8,339 nucleotides of DNA from Halovivax sp. (GTDB lineage: Archaea; Halobacteriota; Halobacteria; Halobacteriales; Natrialbaceae). How positions within the stretch are numbered: position 1 is the first letter of the stretch; the number at the start of each line of letters is the position of its first letter. Below are positions 1 through 5,794 of this stretch, in pieces. The DNA lies in NCBI GenBank assembly GCA_007135505.1, contig SLIS01000090.1, positions 1-8,339 of the forward strand. The letters are read 5' to 3'. Below the pieces are notes generated by a model that had not been told where the DNA came from, did not search any database, and was given only the letters and a program-made list of their open reading frames with translations. Made by a program: the position numbers and the translations under genes.

Positions 1-411
1 CTTGCCGACCAGCCGGGGCAGCTAGACGTCTCTGACGTGGCCACGGAGATCGCCGAATTGGAGTCCGACGCCGGCTCCGTACCGAACAACCTCTATAAGA
101 GCGTCTACGTCTCCCTCCAGCAGACACATCTCCCACAACTCGAGGAGGACGGCGTCATCGCCTACGATTCGACGGCGAAAACGATCGAACGAGGCGTTCA
201 CTTCGAGGACGTGTTCAGATACGTCGATGGTGCCCACACAGCGTACAGCCCAGTCCTGATGAGTCATCTATCGTTGTGCGTGCTCGGGCTGGTGGTTATC
301 GCGCTGGCCGGACTCTCTTTACCCGTCGTATCGAGCATCGATCCAGTGCTCTCGAGCGTGCTCATCCTGCTTGCAATCGGCGCGAGCAGTCTGTATCGAC
401 TTCTGGGCTGA
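1..411 (+). CDS. DUF7344 winged-helix membrane protein, 3' part (N-terminus outside window)
   Basis: The frame is open from base 1, so the true start lies upstream and only about 136 residues are seen. The visible part holds the end of a winged-helix-like domain with the signature V-Y-V-S-L-x-Q-T-H-L-P-x-L-E-E-D-G-V-I, which is diagnostic of the haloarchaeal DUF7344 family. About 50 C-terminal residues follow, made of two hydrophobic segments (roughly SLCVLGLVVIALAGLSL and VLSSVLILLAIGASSLY), predicted to be membrane helices. The gene is a paralogue of the protein encoded at 451-984, and the two genes converge with 39 bp between their stops. The family is thought to be regulatory because of its HTH-like fold, but no ligand or target is known to me. 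Family assignment is firm; function is unknown. Confidence 0.85.
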   Translation, partial: LADQPGQLDVSDVATEIAELESDAGSVPNNLYKSVYVSLQQTHLPQLEEDGVIAYDSTAKTIERGVHFEDVFRYVDGAHTAYSPVLMSHLSLCVLGLVVIALAGLSLPVVSSIDPVLSSVLILLAIGASSLYRLLG

Positions 412-413
412 GG

Positions 414-428
414 CGAGCGCTCGAAAAA
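414..428 (-). terminator. possible T-run terminator between convergent DUF7344 genes
   Basis: A perfect 10-bp palindrome CGAGCGCTCG (414-423) is followed by AAAAA (424-428). Read on the minus strand this is a T5 run 22 nt after the stop of the 451-984 gene. Archaeal transcription commonly ends at short T-runs on the non-template strand, so the site would suit the minus-strand gene. The run is short, and this is inference. Confidence 0.3.
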
Positions 429-450
429 CGACCAACAGACCGTCGGAATC

Positions 451-984
451 TTATCGGCGAGAGAGGAACGCCAGCGAGTGCCTCGGGCGGTGGGTGACGT
501 GATGAACGAGTGCGAGGACGAATACGAGGAGACAGACCACCAGGACGACGAGGGGGCCGATTGCGGGCGACATCGAGCCCACGGACAGTGAGGCCAGGGT
601 AAACACGATCGCCCCGGCCACCGACAGGGAGGCGTAGTACCAGTGCCAGGGTCGCTGATTCTGGAGGTCGCGATCCAGGTACGGTTCGAACGTTTCCTCG
701 TTCGGGACGAGTTCGATTCGATGGGCGTCCGGATCCCAGTCGACGATGCCGTGCTCCTCGAGCATCGGGAGGTGGGTTTGATACAGGGAAATGTAGACCC
801 GACGGCGCTGGGCTCGCGTGACGTCGTCCGTGCTGATCTCGTTTTCCCAGGCGGCAACCTGTTCGACCAGCGGCGCAAGGTCACAGGTTCCCTGCTGGCG
901 CTTGAGATACTGTACGGTCTGTCGCCGTCTGGCGTTGCTGAACACGTCGAACAGCTCCGCCTGCGAAAGCGTACCGTCGGTCAT
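451..984 (-). CDS. DUF7344 winged-helix membrane protein
   Basis: This encodes a 177-residue haloarchaeal DUF7344 protein. Residues about 8-105 form the winged-helix-like domain: L-F-D-V-F-S-N-A-R-R-R near residue 11, then the family signature V-Y-I-S-L-Y-Q-T-H-L-P-M-L-E-E-H-G-I-V at 63-81. Two hydrophobic segments at about 116-136 and 140-162 are predicted membrane helices, so the HTH-like domain probably faces the cytoplasm while anchored to the membrane. I chose the ATG at 984 because it sits just before the conserved start of the family and has GAGG a few bases upstream. The longer frame back to 1074 adds 30 residues of unlikely composition. The gene converges with its paralogue at 1-411 and its 5' side faces the sugar-nucleotide operon. 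A regulatory role is suggested by the fold only. Confidence 0.88.
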   Translation of the reverse strand: MTDGTLSQAELFDVFSNARRRQTVQYLKRQQGTCDLAPLVEQVAAWENEISTDDVTRAQRRRVYISLYQTHLPMLEEHGIVDWDPDAHRIELVPNEETFEPYLDRDLQNQRPWHWYYASLSVAGAIVFTLASLSVGSMSPAIGPLVVLVVCLLVFVLALVHHVTHRPRHSLAFLSRR

Positions 985-1093
985 AGTCCTCGAGACCCTC
1001 GAACGGCGGGAGTCCGCTCCCAGGTGTACAACGTCATCGAAATGCTCACGAGGCCTACTCCCACCGAGCATCACTTTACTATCTCGCGTCTAC

Positions 1094-1126
1094 CCGGTCG
1101 AAATCGCCATATACCGGTCGGATTCG
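1094..1126. repeat. imperfect direct repeat in intergenic region, 20-bp spacing
   Basis: CCGGTCGAAATCG (1094-1106) and CCGGTCGGATTCG (1114-1126) match at 11 of 13 positions and start 20 bp apart, close to two helical turns. The AT-rich CATATACC lies between them. This could be a paired protein-binding site upstream of the DUF7344 gene. CCGGTCG-like words are common at this GC content, so confidence is low. Confidence 0.3.
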
Positions 1127-1239
1127 ATGAGTAACACGATATTCAATACCTTCGGTTAGCCGTGAGTCAGAAATCGAATTCCGCGGCCGAATCGACCCGT
1201 CGAGGCCGTGTTCAGCACCCCCATTTTGGCCCCGTAGCC

Positions 1240-1250
1240 GGGTACTACCC
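1240..1250. promoter_or_regulatory. GGGTA-C-TACCC inverted repeat
   Basis: This is a perfect 5-bp inverted repeat around one base. The 8-mer CGGGTACT that overlaps it (1239-1246) recurs at 1311-1318, exactly 72 bp downstream, inside a second inverted repeat built from the same half-sites in opposite order. Candidate operator half-sites upstream of the sugar operon. Confidence 0.35.
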
Positions 1251-1302
1251 ACCCCTCAGGTCGGGGATAACAAAGCCCGATTGCCCGAAGTACCTACGTG
1301 AT

Positions 1303-1316
1303 TACCCGAACGGGTA
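1303..1316. promoter_or_regulatory. TACCCG-AA-CGGGTA inverted repeat before the operon
   Basis: A perfect 6-bp inverted repeat with a 2-base centre ends 9 bp before the ATG at 1326 and 74 bp before the GTG start of the first operon gene. AT-rich GTGATTA at 1298-1304 overlaps its left edge and could be a weak TATA element. If transcription began near 1326, the repeat would lie between TATA and start site, a position fitting a repressor site. The symmetry is seen directly; the operator role is inferred. Confidence 0.4.
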
Positions 1317-1325
1317 CTGATCTCC

Positions 1326-1394
1326 ATGTACAGCGACGTATTCCACCGGCGAGACGACGGTGACGTATCGAGCACTCGAGGTGAGCGACAGTGA
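1326..1394 (+). CDS. possible 22-codon leader ORF coupled to the operon
   Basis: An ATG at 1326 opens a 22-codon frame beginning MYSDVFHRRDDGD and ending with TGA at 1392-1394. That stop overlaps the GTG start of the acetyltransferase gene by four bases (GTGA). The same 4-base overlap architecture occurs at the three other junctions of this operon. No Shine-Dalgarno precedes the ATG, so it would need leaderless translation, which is frequent in haloarchaea. The downstream GTG has its own good ribosome-binding site, so coupling is not required. No recognisable family. It may be chance. Confidence 0.3.
   Translation: MYSDVFHRRDDGDVSSTRGERQ
1378..1384 (+). promoter_or_regulatory. Shine-Dalgarno GAGGTGA deciding a GTG start
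   Basis: GAGGTGA ends 6 bases before the GTG at 1391 and is complementary to the haloarchaeal 16S rRNA 3' end. An in-frame TGA at 1382-1384 excludes any longer version of the acetyltransferase frame, so the GTG is its first available start. Confidence 0.75.
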
Positions 1395-1987
1395 CGACGG
1401 CCGAACGCCCGTACGAATCTGGCGAGAACTGCCGCATCGACGGCGGGGCGACGATCGGCTACGGTGTCGACGACGGCCGTTCCCCGCCCAAGATAGGGAG
1501 CAATGCGACGATCAGACACGGGTCGATCGTCTACGGTGACGTCGTCATCGGCGACGACTTCGTAACCGGTCACGACGTCCTCGTGCGCGAAAACACCACG
1601 ATTGGCCACGACGTCCTCATTGGGACGAAGTCCATCGTCGACGGTCGTACCGACATCGGCTCGCACGTGAGTATTCAATCGGCCGTCTACGTTCCGACCG
1701 ACACGACGATCGGATCCAACGTTTTCGTCGGCCCCGGTGCCGTCCTGACGAACGACCAGTATCCGATCCGAACGGAGAACGGCCTCGAGGGACCGACGAT
1801 CGAGGACGGCGCTTCGATCGGCGCGAACGCGACGTTACTCCCCGGGGTCACGATCGGCGAGAACGCGTTCGTCGCTGCGGGTGCGCTCATCACGGATGAC
1901 GTCCCAGCGGACACGCTCGCCGTCGGTTCGCCGGCCGAACCACGACCACTCCCGGCACCCCTCGAGGGGCCGAACAAGCTGCTATGA
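1391..1987 (+). CDS. UDP-sugar N-acetyltransferase, hexapeptide-repeat (WbpD/WlbB type)
   Basis: This 198-residue protein is built of left-handed beta-helix hexapeptide repeats from about residue 12 to 180: I-D-G-G-A-T-I-G-Y-G, I-G-D-D-F-V-T-G-H, I-G-H-D-V-L-I-G, V-S-I-Q-S-A-V-Y-V-P, I-G-A-N-A-T-L-L-P-G-V-T-I-G. The T-N-D-x-Y-P motif (120-125) and the closing V-P-A-D-T-L-A-V-G-S-P-A are typical of acetyl-CoA-dependent enzymes that acetylate the 3-amino group of UDP-2-acetamido-3-amino-2,3-dideoxy-glucuronate (or the matching non-oxidised sugar). Active as a trimer in known relatives. It starts at a GTG with a strong ribosome-binding site, is first of a four-gene operon, and its TGA overlaps the next ATG (ATGA). 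The aminotransferase and oxidoreductase next to it support this substrate class over serine or maltose acetyltransferases. Confidence 0.88.
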   Translation: MTTAERPYESGENCRIDGGATIGYGVDDGRSPPKIGSNATIRHGSIVYGDVVIGDDFVTGHDVLVRENTTIGHDVLIGTKSIVDGRTDIGSHVSIQSAVYVPTDTTIGSNVFVGPGAVLTNDQYPIRTENGLEGPTIEDGASIGANATLLPGVTIGENAFVAAGALITDDVPADTLAVGSPAEPRPLPAPLEGPNKLL

Positions 1988-3093
1988 CCGAGATCAACAT
2001 TGCCGATCCCGACCTCGGTTCGGCGGCTTACGATCGAGTTCACTCGGTACTCGAGAGTGGGCAGCTCGCCGACGGGCCGGAGGTTCGCCGGTTCGAACGG
2101 GAGTTCGCCCGGTACTGCGGGGCCGATCACGCCGTCGCGACGACCAACGGGACGACCGCGCTGGTGACGGCGCTCAACGCCCTCGGCGTCGAGGACGGTG
2201 ACGCCGTCGTGACGACCAGCTTTTCGTTCGTCGCGAGTGCGAACGCGATTCGGTTGGCAGGGGCGACGCCGCTGTTCGCCGATATCGACCCCGAGACGTA
2301 CACAATCGATCCCGACGACGTCGCCCGGATCGTGCGCAACCGACCCGATGTCGTCGGTATTCTGCCGGTGCACCTCTACGGGCTGCCCGCGTCGATGGAT
2401 CGGCTGCTCGAGTTCGCCGACGACCACGACCTCTTCGTTCTTGAGGACGCCTGCCAGGCCCATGGTGCTGCGATCGACGGCAGGCCGGTCGGAAGCCTCG
2501 GAGACGCAGCCTGTTTCTCGTTTTACCCGACGAAGAACATGACCACGGGAGAAGGCGGGATGATCACGACGACCCGGGAGGACGTTGCCCAGACGGCGAC
2601 GGCGTACATCAACCACGGCCGTGACGTGACCGGTGACCGCGGCTACGATCACGTCGCGCTCGGCCAGAACCACCGGATGACGAGCCTGGCCGCCGCTATC
2701 GGGCGTACACAGCTCGAGCGTCTCCCCACGTTTACTGCAGCCAGACAGAACAACGCGGACGCGTACAACGCAGGGTTGGCCGATCTGCCGGTCACGACGC
2801 CGTCGGTGCCCGATGGGATGGAACACGTCTACCACCAGTACACGGTCGGGGTGGACGACCGCGACGCGCTCGCGGAGTGGCTCGAGAAACGAGGGATCGG
2901 CACGGGTGTCTACTACCCGACGCCGATCCATCGCCAGCCGGCGTACGAAACGGTGAGTACGGCTGCGGCAACGCTCCCACATGCCGATCGGGCGGCCGAC
3001 CACGTCCTATCGCTTCCGGTACACCCGAACATCGGCGCTGACGATCGAGAGGCGGTTCTCGAGGCGATTACGGCTTACTACGACGCACAATGA
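1984..3093 (+). CDS. DegT/DnrJ/EryC1/StrS-family UDP-3-ketosugar aminotransferase (WbpE type)
   Basis: A 369-residue, full-length, PLP-dependent sugar aminotransferase. N-G-T (55-57) matches the phosphate-binding loop. F-V-L-E-D-A-C-Q-A-H-G-A (151-162) holds the Asp that pairs with the pyridine nitrogen. F-S-F-Y-P-T-K-N-M-T-T-G-E-G-G (178-192) carries the Schiff-base lysine K184. The C-terminal part has G-V-Y-Y-P-T-P-I-H (308-316), typical of the family. The expected reaction is glutamate-dependent amination of the C3 ketone of a UDP-2-acetamido-sugar, giving the 3-amino sugar acetylated by the preceding gene's product. It overlaps the acetyltransferase gene by ATGA and the oxidoreductase gene by ATGA. 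There is only a weak, distant GAGGGG upstream, so translation probably depends on reinitiation. Precise position specificity (C3 versus C4) is inferred from neighbours. Confidence 0.92.
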   Translation: MTEINIADPDLGSAAYDRVHSVLESGQLADGPEVRRFEREFARYCGADHAVATTNGTTALVTALNALGVEDGDAVVTTSFSFVASANAIRLAGATPLFADIDPETYTIDPDDVARIVRNRPDVVGILPVHLYGLPASMDRLLEFADDHDLFVLEDACQAHGAAIDGRPVGSLGDAACFSFYPTKNMTTGEGGMITTTREDVAQTATAYINHGRDVTGDRGYDHVALGQNHRMTSLAAAIGRTQLERLPTFTAARQNNADAYNAGLADLPVTTPSVPDGMEHVYHQYTVGVDDRDALAEWLEKRGIGTGVYYPTPIHRQPAYETVSTAAATLPHADRAADHVLSLPVHPNIGADDREAVLEAITAYYDAQ

Positions 3094-4082
3094 CACGGGA
3101 TACGACGACTTCATCGACGGAACCGATCCGCGCCGGCGTTATCGGCGTCGGTGCGATGGGAGAGAATCACGCGCGTATCTACGGCGAACTTAGAGGCGTC
3201 GACCTCGTCGGCGTTACCGACCTCGACGATGGTCTCACTGAGCGGGTCGCGACGCGCTACAACACCGCGGCGTTACCCATGGACGACCTGCTCGCGACGT
3301 GTGACGTCGTCACCGTCGCCGTCCCAACCCACGCCCACTACGAGACGGTGTCGACCTGTCTCGAGGCCGGCGTCCACGTCCTCGTCGAGAAACCGATCGC
3401 GGAAACGGTCGAGGAGGGACGAGCATTGATTCGAACGGCGGAGGACGCCGACCTCGTCTTGCAGGTCGGACACATCGAGCGGTTCAATCCGGCCGTCGAG
3501 ACCGTCGCCTCGGTGATCGAGGAACTGGACGTGATCGCCATCGAGGCCGAACGCCTCGGCCCGCCGGTCGACCGCACGGCGACCGACGGCGTCGTCTCCG
3601 ACCTGATGATTCACGACATCGACGTCGTCGGGTCGTTCTTTGAGGCAACGCCGACGGTGGTGTCGGCGATGAGTACCGACGACGGCCAGTACGCGACGAC
3701 GACCATGCTGTCCGATGGCGTCATCGTCTCGTTGACGGCGAGTCGGCGAACGCAGAAGAAGGTTCGCCGGCTCACGATCACCGCCAGCGAGTGTCTCGTC
3801 GAGGTGGACTACCTCCAGCAGTCGGTGTTGATCCACCGCGACTCCTATCCCGAGTACGTGACCGACGAGGGAACCAACCGTCACCGCCACGAGAGCGTCG
3901 TCGAACGGCCTCGCGTCGAGAATGGCGAACCACTCAAGCGAGAACTCGAGGCGTTCGTCGACGCGGTCGAAACCGGCTCGGAACCGCCCGTGACCGGTGA
4001 GGACGGACTGGCCGCCCTCGAGATTGTCGAACGGATCGAACGGCTGTGTGCCGATTCCGATCGGGAGGTGATTGCACGATGA
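3090..4082 (+). CDS. Gfo/Idh/MocA oxidoreductase, probable UDP-sugar 3-dehydrogenase (WbpB/WlbA type)
   Basis: This 330-residue protein has an N-terminal NAD-binding Rossmann fold with G-V-G-A-M-G (19-24), then A-V-P-T-H-A-H-Y (77-84) and the family signature E-K-P-I-A (100-104) containing the catalytic lysine K101. G-H-I-E-R-F-N-P (127-134) and H-D-I-D-V (175-179) are substrate-side motifs of the C-terminal domain. The expected role is NAD-dependent oxidation of C3 of a UDP-2-acetamido sugar to the 3-keto form used by the aminotransferase. In Pseudomonas and Bordetella the substrate is the uronic acid. A Methanococcus relative is reported to act on UDP-GlcNAc itself. The sequence alone does not settle which applies. 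Third gene of the operon, joined by ATGA overlaps on both sides. Confidence 0.88.
   Translation: MTRDTTTSSTEPIRAGVIGVGAMGENHARIYGELRGVDLVGVTDLDDGLTERVATRYNTAALPMDDLLATCDVVTVAVPTHAHYETVSTCLEAGVHVLVEKPIAETVEEGRALIRTAEDADLVLQVGHIERFNPAVETVASVIEELDVIAIEAERLGPPVDRTATDGVVSDLMIHDIDVVGSFFEATPTVVSAMSTDDGQYATTTMLSDGVIVSLTASRRTQKKVRRLTITASECLVEVDYLQQSVLIHRDSYPEYVTDEGTNRHRHESVVERPRVENGEPLKRELEAFVDAVETGSEPPVTGEDGLAALEIVERIERLCADSDREVIAR
4063..4071 (+). promoter_or_regulatory. Shine-Dalgarno GGGAGGTGA for the dehydrogenase start
   Basis: GGGAGGTGA ends 7 bases before the ATG at 4079 and lies within the end of the oxidoreductase gene. It is the best ribosome-binding site in the operon and favours 4079 over the upstream in-frame start at 4046, giving the ATGA overlap seen at the other junctions. 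Confidence 0.75.
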
Positions 4083-5548
4083 GTGGGAAGTCGACGGGGC
4101 TGTACGGCCACGGGGGAACCGAGTCGGCCCAACGGCTGGCACTGACGCGCGGGGAGACACCCGTCGCCGTCTACGGCCTCGGGAAGATGGGGCTCCCGCT
4201 CGCGGGCGTGTTCGCCGAGGTGACCGGCGCGGTCACGGGCGTTGACATCGACCCCGCCGTCGTCGACGCGGTGAACGCCGGTGAGAGCCACGTCAGCGGC
4301 GAACCCGGCCTCGATGAACTGCTCGCCGACCAGGTCGATCGCGGCCGTCTCGAGGCGACGACCGACGGCGTCGCTGCGGCGATCGATGCACGAATTCACG
4401 TCATCATCGTGCCGACGCTGATCACGCCCGACGATCGGCCCGACCTGTCGACGATCGAATCCGTCGTCGAGGACGTCGCTAGCGGCCTCTCGCCGGGCGA
4501 CCTCGTCATCGTCGAATCGACGCTTCCCCCGGGAACCTGTCGGGACGCCATCGCACCGCATCTCGCCGCCGAGAGCGGTCTCGAGCCCGGTTCCTTCGGC
4601 GTCGCGTTCTGTCCCGAACGGACGGCCTCCGGTACCGCGCTGCGGGATATCCGCGGGCAGTATCCAAAGGTCGTTGGCGGCGTCGACGACGAGAGCGGAC
4701 GCGCGGCGGCGCTCGTGTACGACGAACTCTCGAGCAACGCCGTCCACCTGGTCTCGGACGCGACGACGGCGGAGGCAGTGAAGGTGTTCGAGGGCGTCTA
4801 CCGCGACGTCAACATCGCGCTGTCGAACCAGCTGGCCGGCACGGCTCCGGAACTCGGGGTCTCGGTGCGTGAGGTGATCGAGACGGCCAACCACATCCCG
4901 ATGTGTCACCTCCACGATCCCGGACCGGGCGTCGGCGGCCACTGCATCCCGTACTACCCGCACTTCCTGCTCTCACAAACGGAGGTACCTCTCGAGATGG
5001 TCGAACTCGGCCGGCGGGTCAACCGCGAAATGCCGGCCCGAACGGTGACGATGCTCGAAGACGCGCTCGTGGCGATGCCCCGATACGGGCGTGACGATGG
5101 CGACGTGCTCGAGGACGCCTCCGTCCTCGTCCTCGGCTTTACGTACCGGCCGGGGGTCGAGGAGACCAGGGCCTCGCCGGCGATCGACGCCGTCGAGACG
5201 CTCCGCGAGCGGGGCGCCGACGTCTGGGGCTGTGACCCACTGGTCGACCCGGCGGACTTCGGTGCCCGGTCGATAGGCGTCGACGACCTCGCATCGGGGC
5301 CGACGTTCGACGCGGCGATCCTCGTGACGCCCCAGTCCGAGTTCGAGCGGATTCAGTGGGGTGCTCTCGAGCCGATGGTCGTCCTCGACGGTCGGGACGT
5401 CCTCTCGCTCGAGGACACCGACCACCGCGTCGTCACCCTCGGTGGTGCTCGCGGAAATCGGCCGACAGTCATCGACGGCGACGTGCTGGCCGACACCGGA
5501 ACGTCGACGATCGGCCGACCGGCGGCGTTCGACGCGCCCAGGCAGTGA
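4079..5548 (+). CDS. nucleotide-sugar 6-dehydrogenase (UDP-N-acetylhexosamine type, WbpA/WecC family)
   Basis: A 489-residue protein of the UDP-glucose/GDP-mannose dehydrogenase family. Residues 1-28 are an N-terminal extension. The NAD-binding fold has G-L-G-K-M-G (33-38) and V-D-I-D at 55-58. The substrate region includes V-E-S-T-L-P-P-G-T (145-153), F-C-P-E-R (177-181) and E-A-V-K-V-F-E (232-238). The catalytic cysteine C289 lies in G-V-G-G-H-C-I-P. A C-terminal UDP-binding domain follows, with V-L-G-F-T-Y-R-P-G-V-E-E-T-R. The enzyme oxidises the C6 hydroxyl of a UDP-hexosamine to the carboxylate using two NAD. The context of 3-keto, 3-amino and 3-acetyl enzymes favours UDP-GlcNAc or its 3-acetamido derivative; UDP-ManNAc remains possible. 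It is last in the operon, with a strong ribosome-binding site and an ATGA overlap. The last about 30 residues look like a low-conservation tail. Confidence 0.92.
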   Translation: MSGKSTGLYGHGGTESAQRLALTRGETPVAVYGLGKMGLPLAGVFAEVTGAVTGVDIDPAVVDAVNAGESHVSGEPGLDELLADQVDRGRLEATTDGVAAAIDARIHVIIVPTLITPDDRPDLSTIESVVEDVASGLSPGDLVIVESTLPPGTCRDAIAPHLAAESGLEPGSFGVAFCPERTASGTALRDIRGQYPKVVGGVDDESGRAAALVYDELSSNAVHLVSDATTAEAVKVFEGVYRDVNIALSNQLAGTAPELGVSVREVIETANHIPMCHLHDPGPGVGGHCIPYYPHFLLSQTEVPLEMVELGRRVNREMPARTVTMLEDALVAMPRYGRDDGDVLEDASVLVLGFTYRPGVEETRASPAIDAVETLRERGADVWGCDPLVDPADFGARSIGVDDLASGPTFDAAILVTPQSEFERIQWGALEPMVVLDGRDVLSLEDTDHRVVTLGGARGNRPTVIDGDVLADTGTSTIGRPAAFDAPRQ

Positions 5549-5562
5549 CGCCACCGATGGCG
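5549..5562 (+). terminator. small hairpin immediately after the operon stop
   Basis: CGCCA-CCGA-TGGCG forms a 5-bp stem with a 4-base loop directly after the TGA. No T-run follows, and the closest T-rich stretch is CGTTTGT near 5596. It may mark the operon's 3' end, but it is not a typical archaeal terminator. Confidence 0.25.
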
Positions 5563-5600
5563 CCGTTCGAGTGCGGCGGATAGTCGGTCGTTACGCGTTT

Positions 5601-5613
5601 GTCGATCGTCGAC
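5601..5613. repeat. GTCGA-TCG-TCGAC inverted repeat
   Basis: A perfect 5-bp inverted repeat around TCG lies 10 bp left of the larger palindrome at 5624-5645, in the spacer before the AlkP-like gene. GATC/TCGA words are common here, so alone it means little; its closeness to the second palindrome is why it is listed. Confidence 0.3.
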
Positions 5614-5623
5614 AGGCGCTCGC

Positions 5624-5645
5624 TACTCGAGCGACCGCTCGAGTA
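5624..5645. promoter_or_regulatory. 22-bp palindrome, 10-bp arms
   Basis: TACTCGAGCG, two bases AC, then CGCTCGAGTA: ten perfectly paired bases per arm with a 2-base centre. It lies 76 bp after the operon stop and 150 bp before the chosen start of the AlkP-like gene. No T-run follows, and a 2-base loop is poor for an RNA hairpin, so a dimeric protein-binding site is at least as likely as a terminator. CTCGAG is over-represented in such genomes, but the extended symmetry goes beyond that word. Confidence 0.45.
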
Positions 5646-5794
5646 TCCGCCTCCGACCGTCTCGAAGCGGACCAATAACGAAACGATCGGTGCTGGTCAC
5701 CTCGAGTGATGACCGACTGCTCGGGTTCGGGACACCCCATTTTCGACGACGTAACCAGCCGGTCGAGGCGCAACCGGCCGAGACGGTGGCACCG

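Larger units (their letters stand above)
985..1325. other. intergenic control region between divergent transcription units
   Basis: This is about 340 bp without a convincing gene, between the start of the minus-strand DUF7344 gene and the plus-strand sugar operon. It is visibly more AT-rich in patches (GCCATATACC near 1106, GATATTCAATACC near 1138, GGATAACAAAG near 1265) that could serve as TATA elements. None is a clear haloarchaeal consensus at the right distance from a start. It carries the short repeats listed separately. Reading frames crossing it lack family resemblance. Confidence 0.6.

Noticed and set aside
643..1134. 163-codon plus-strand frame across the second DUF7344 gene and the intergenic region
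   Set aside because: Mostly antisense to a recognised gene, with no domain resemblance and no ribosome-binding site.
1256..1678. 140-codon minus-strand frame opposite the acetyltransferase start region
   Set aside because: It mirrors the hexapeptide repeats of the real gene (repetitive VVADDDV-like words) and has no independent support.
1687..3003. 438-codon minus-strand frame opposite the acetyltransferase and aminotransferase genes
   Set aside because: Arg/Val/His-rich composition typical of antisense frames in GC-rich DNA; no family motifs, and the plus strand carries two well-supported enzymes.
3881..4963. 360-codon minus-strand frame opposite the oxidoreductase and dehydrogenase genes
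   Set aside because: Shadow of two real genes with clear catalytic motifs; composition is not like the acidic haloarchaeal proteins around it.
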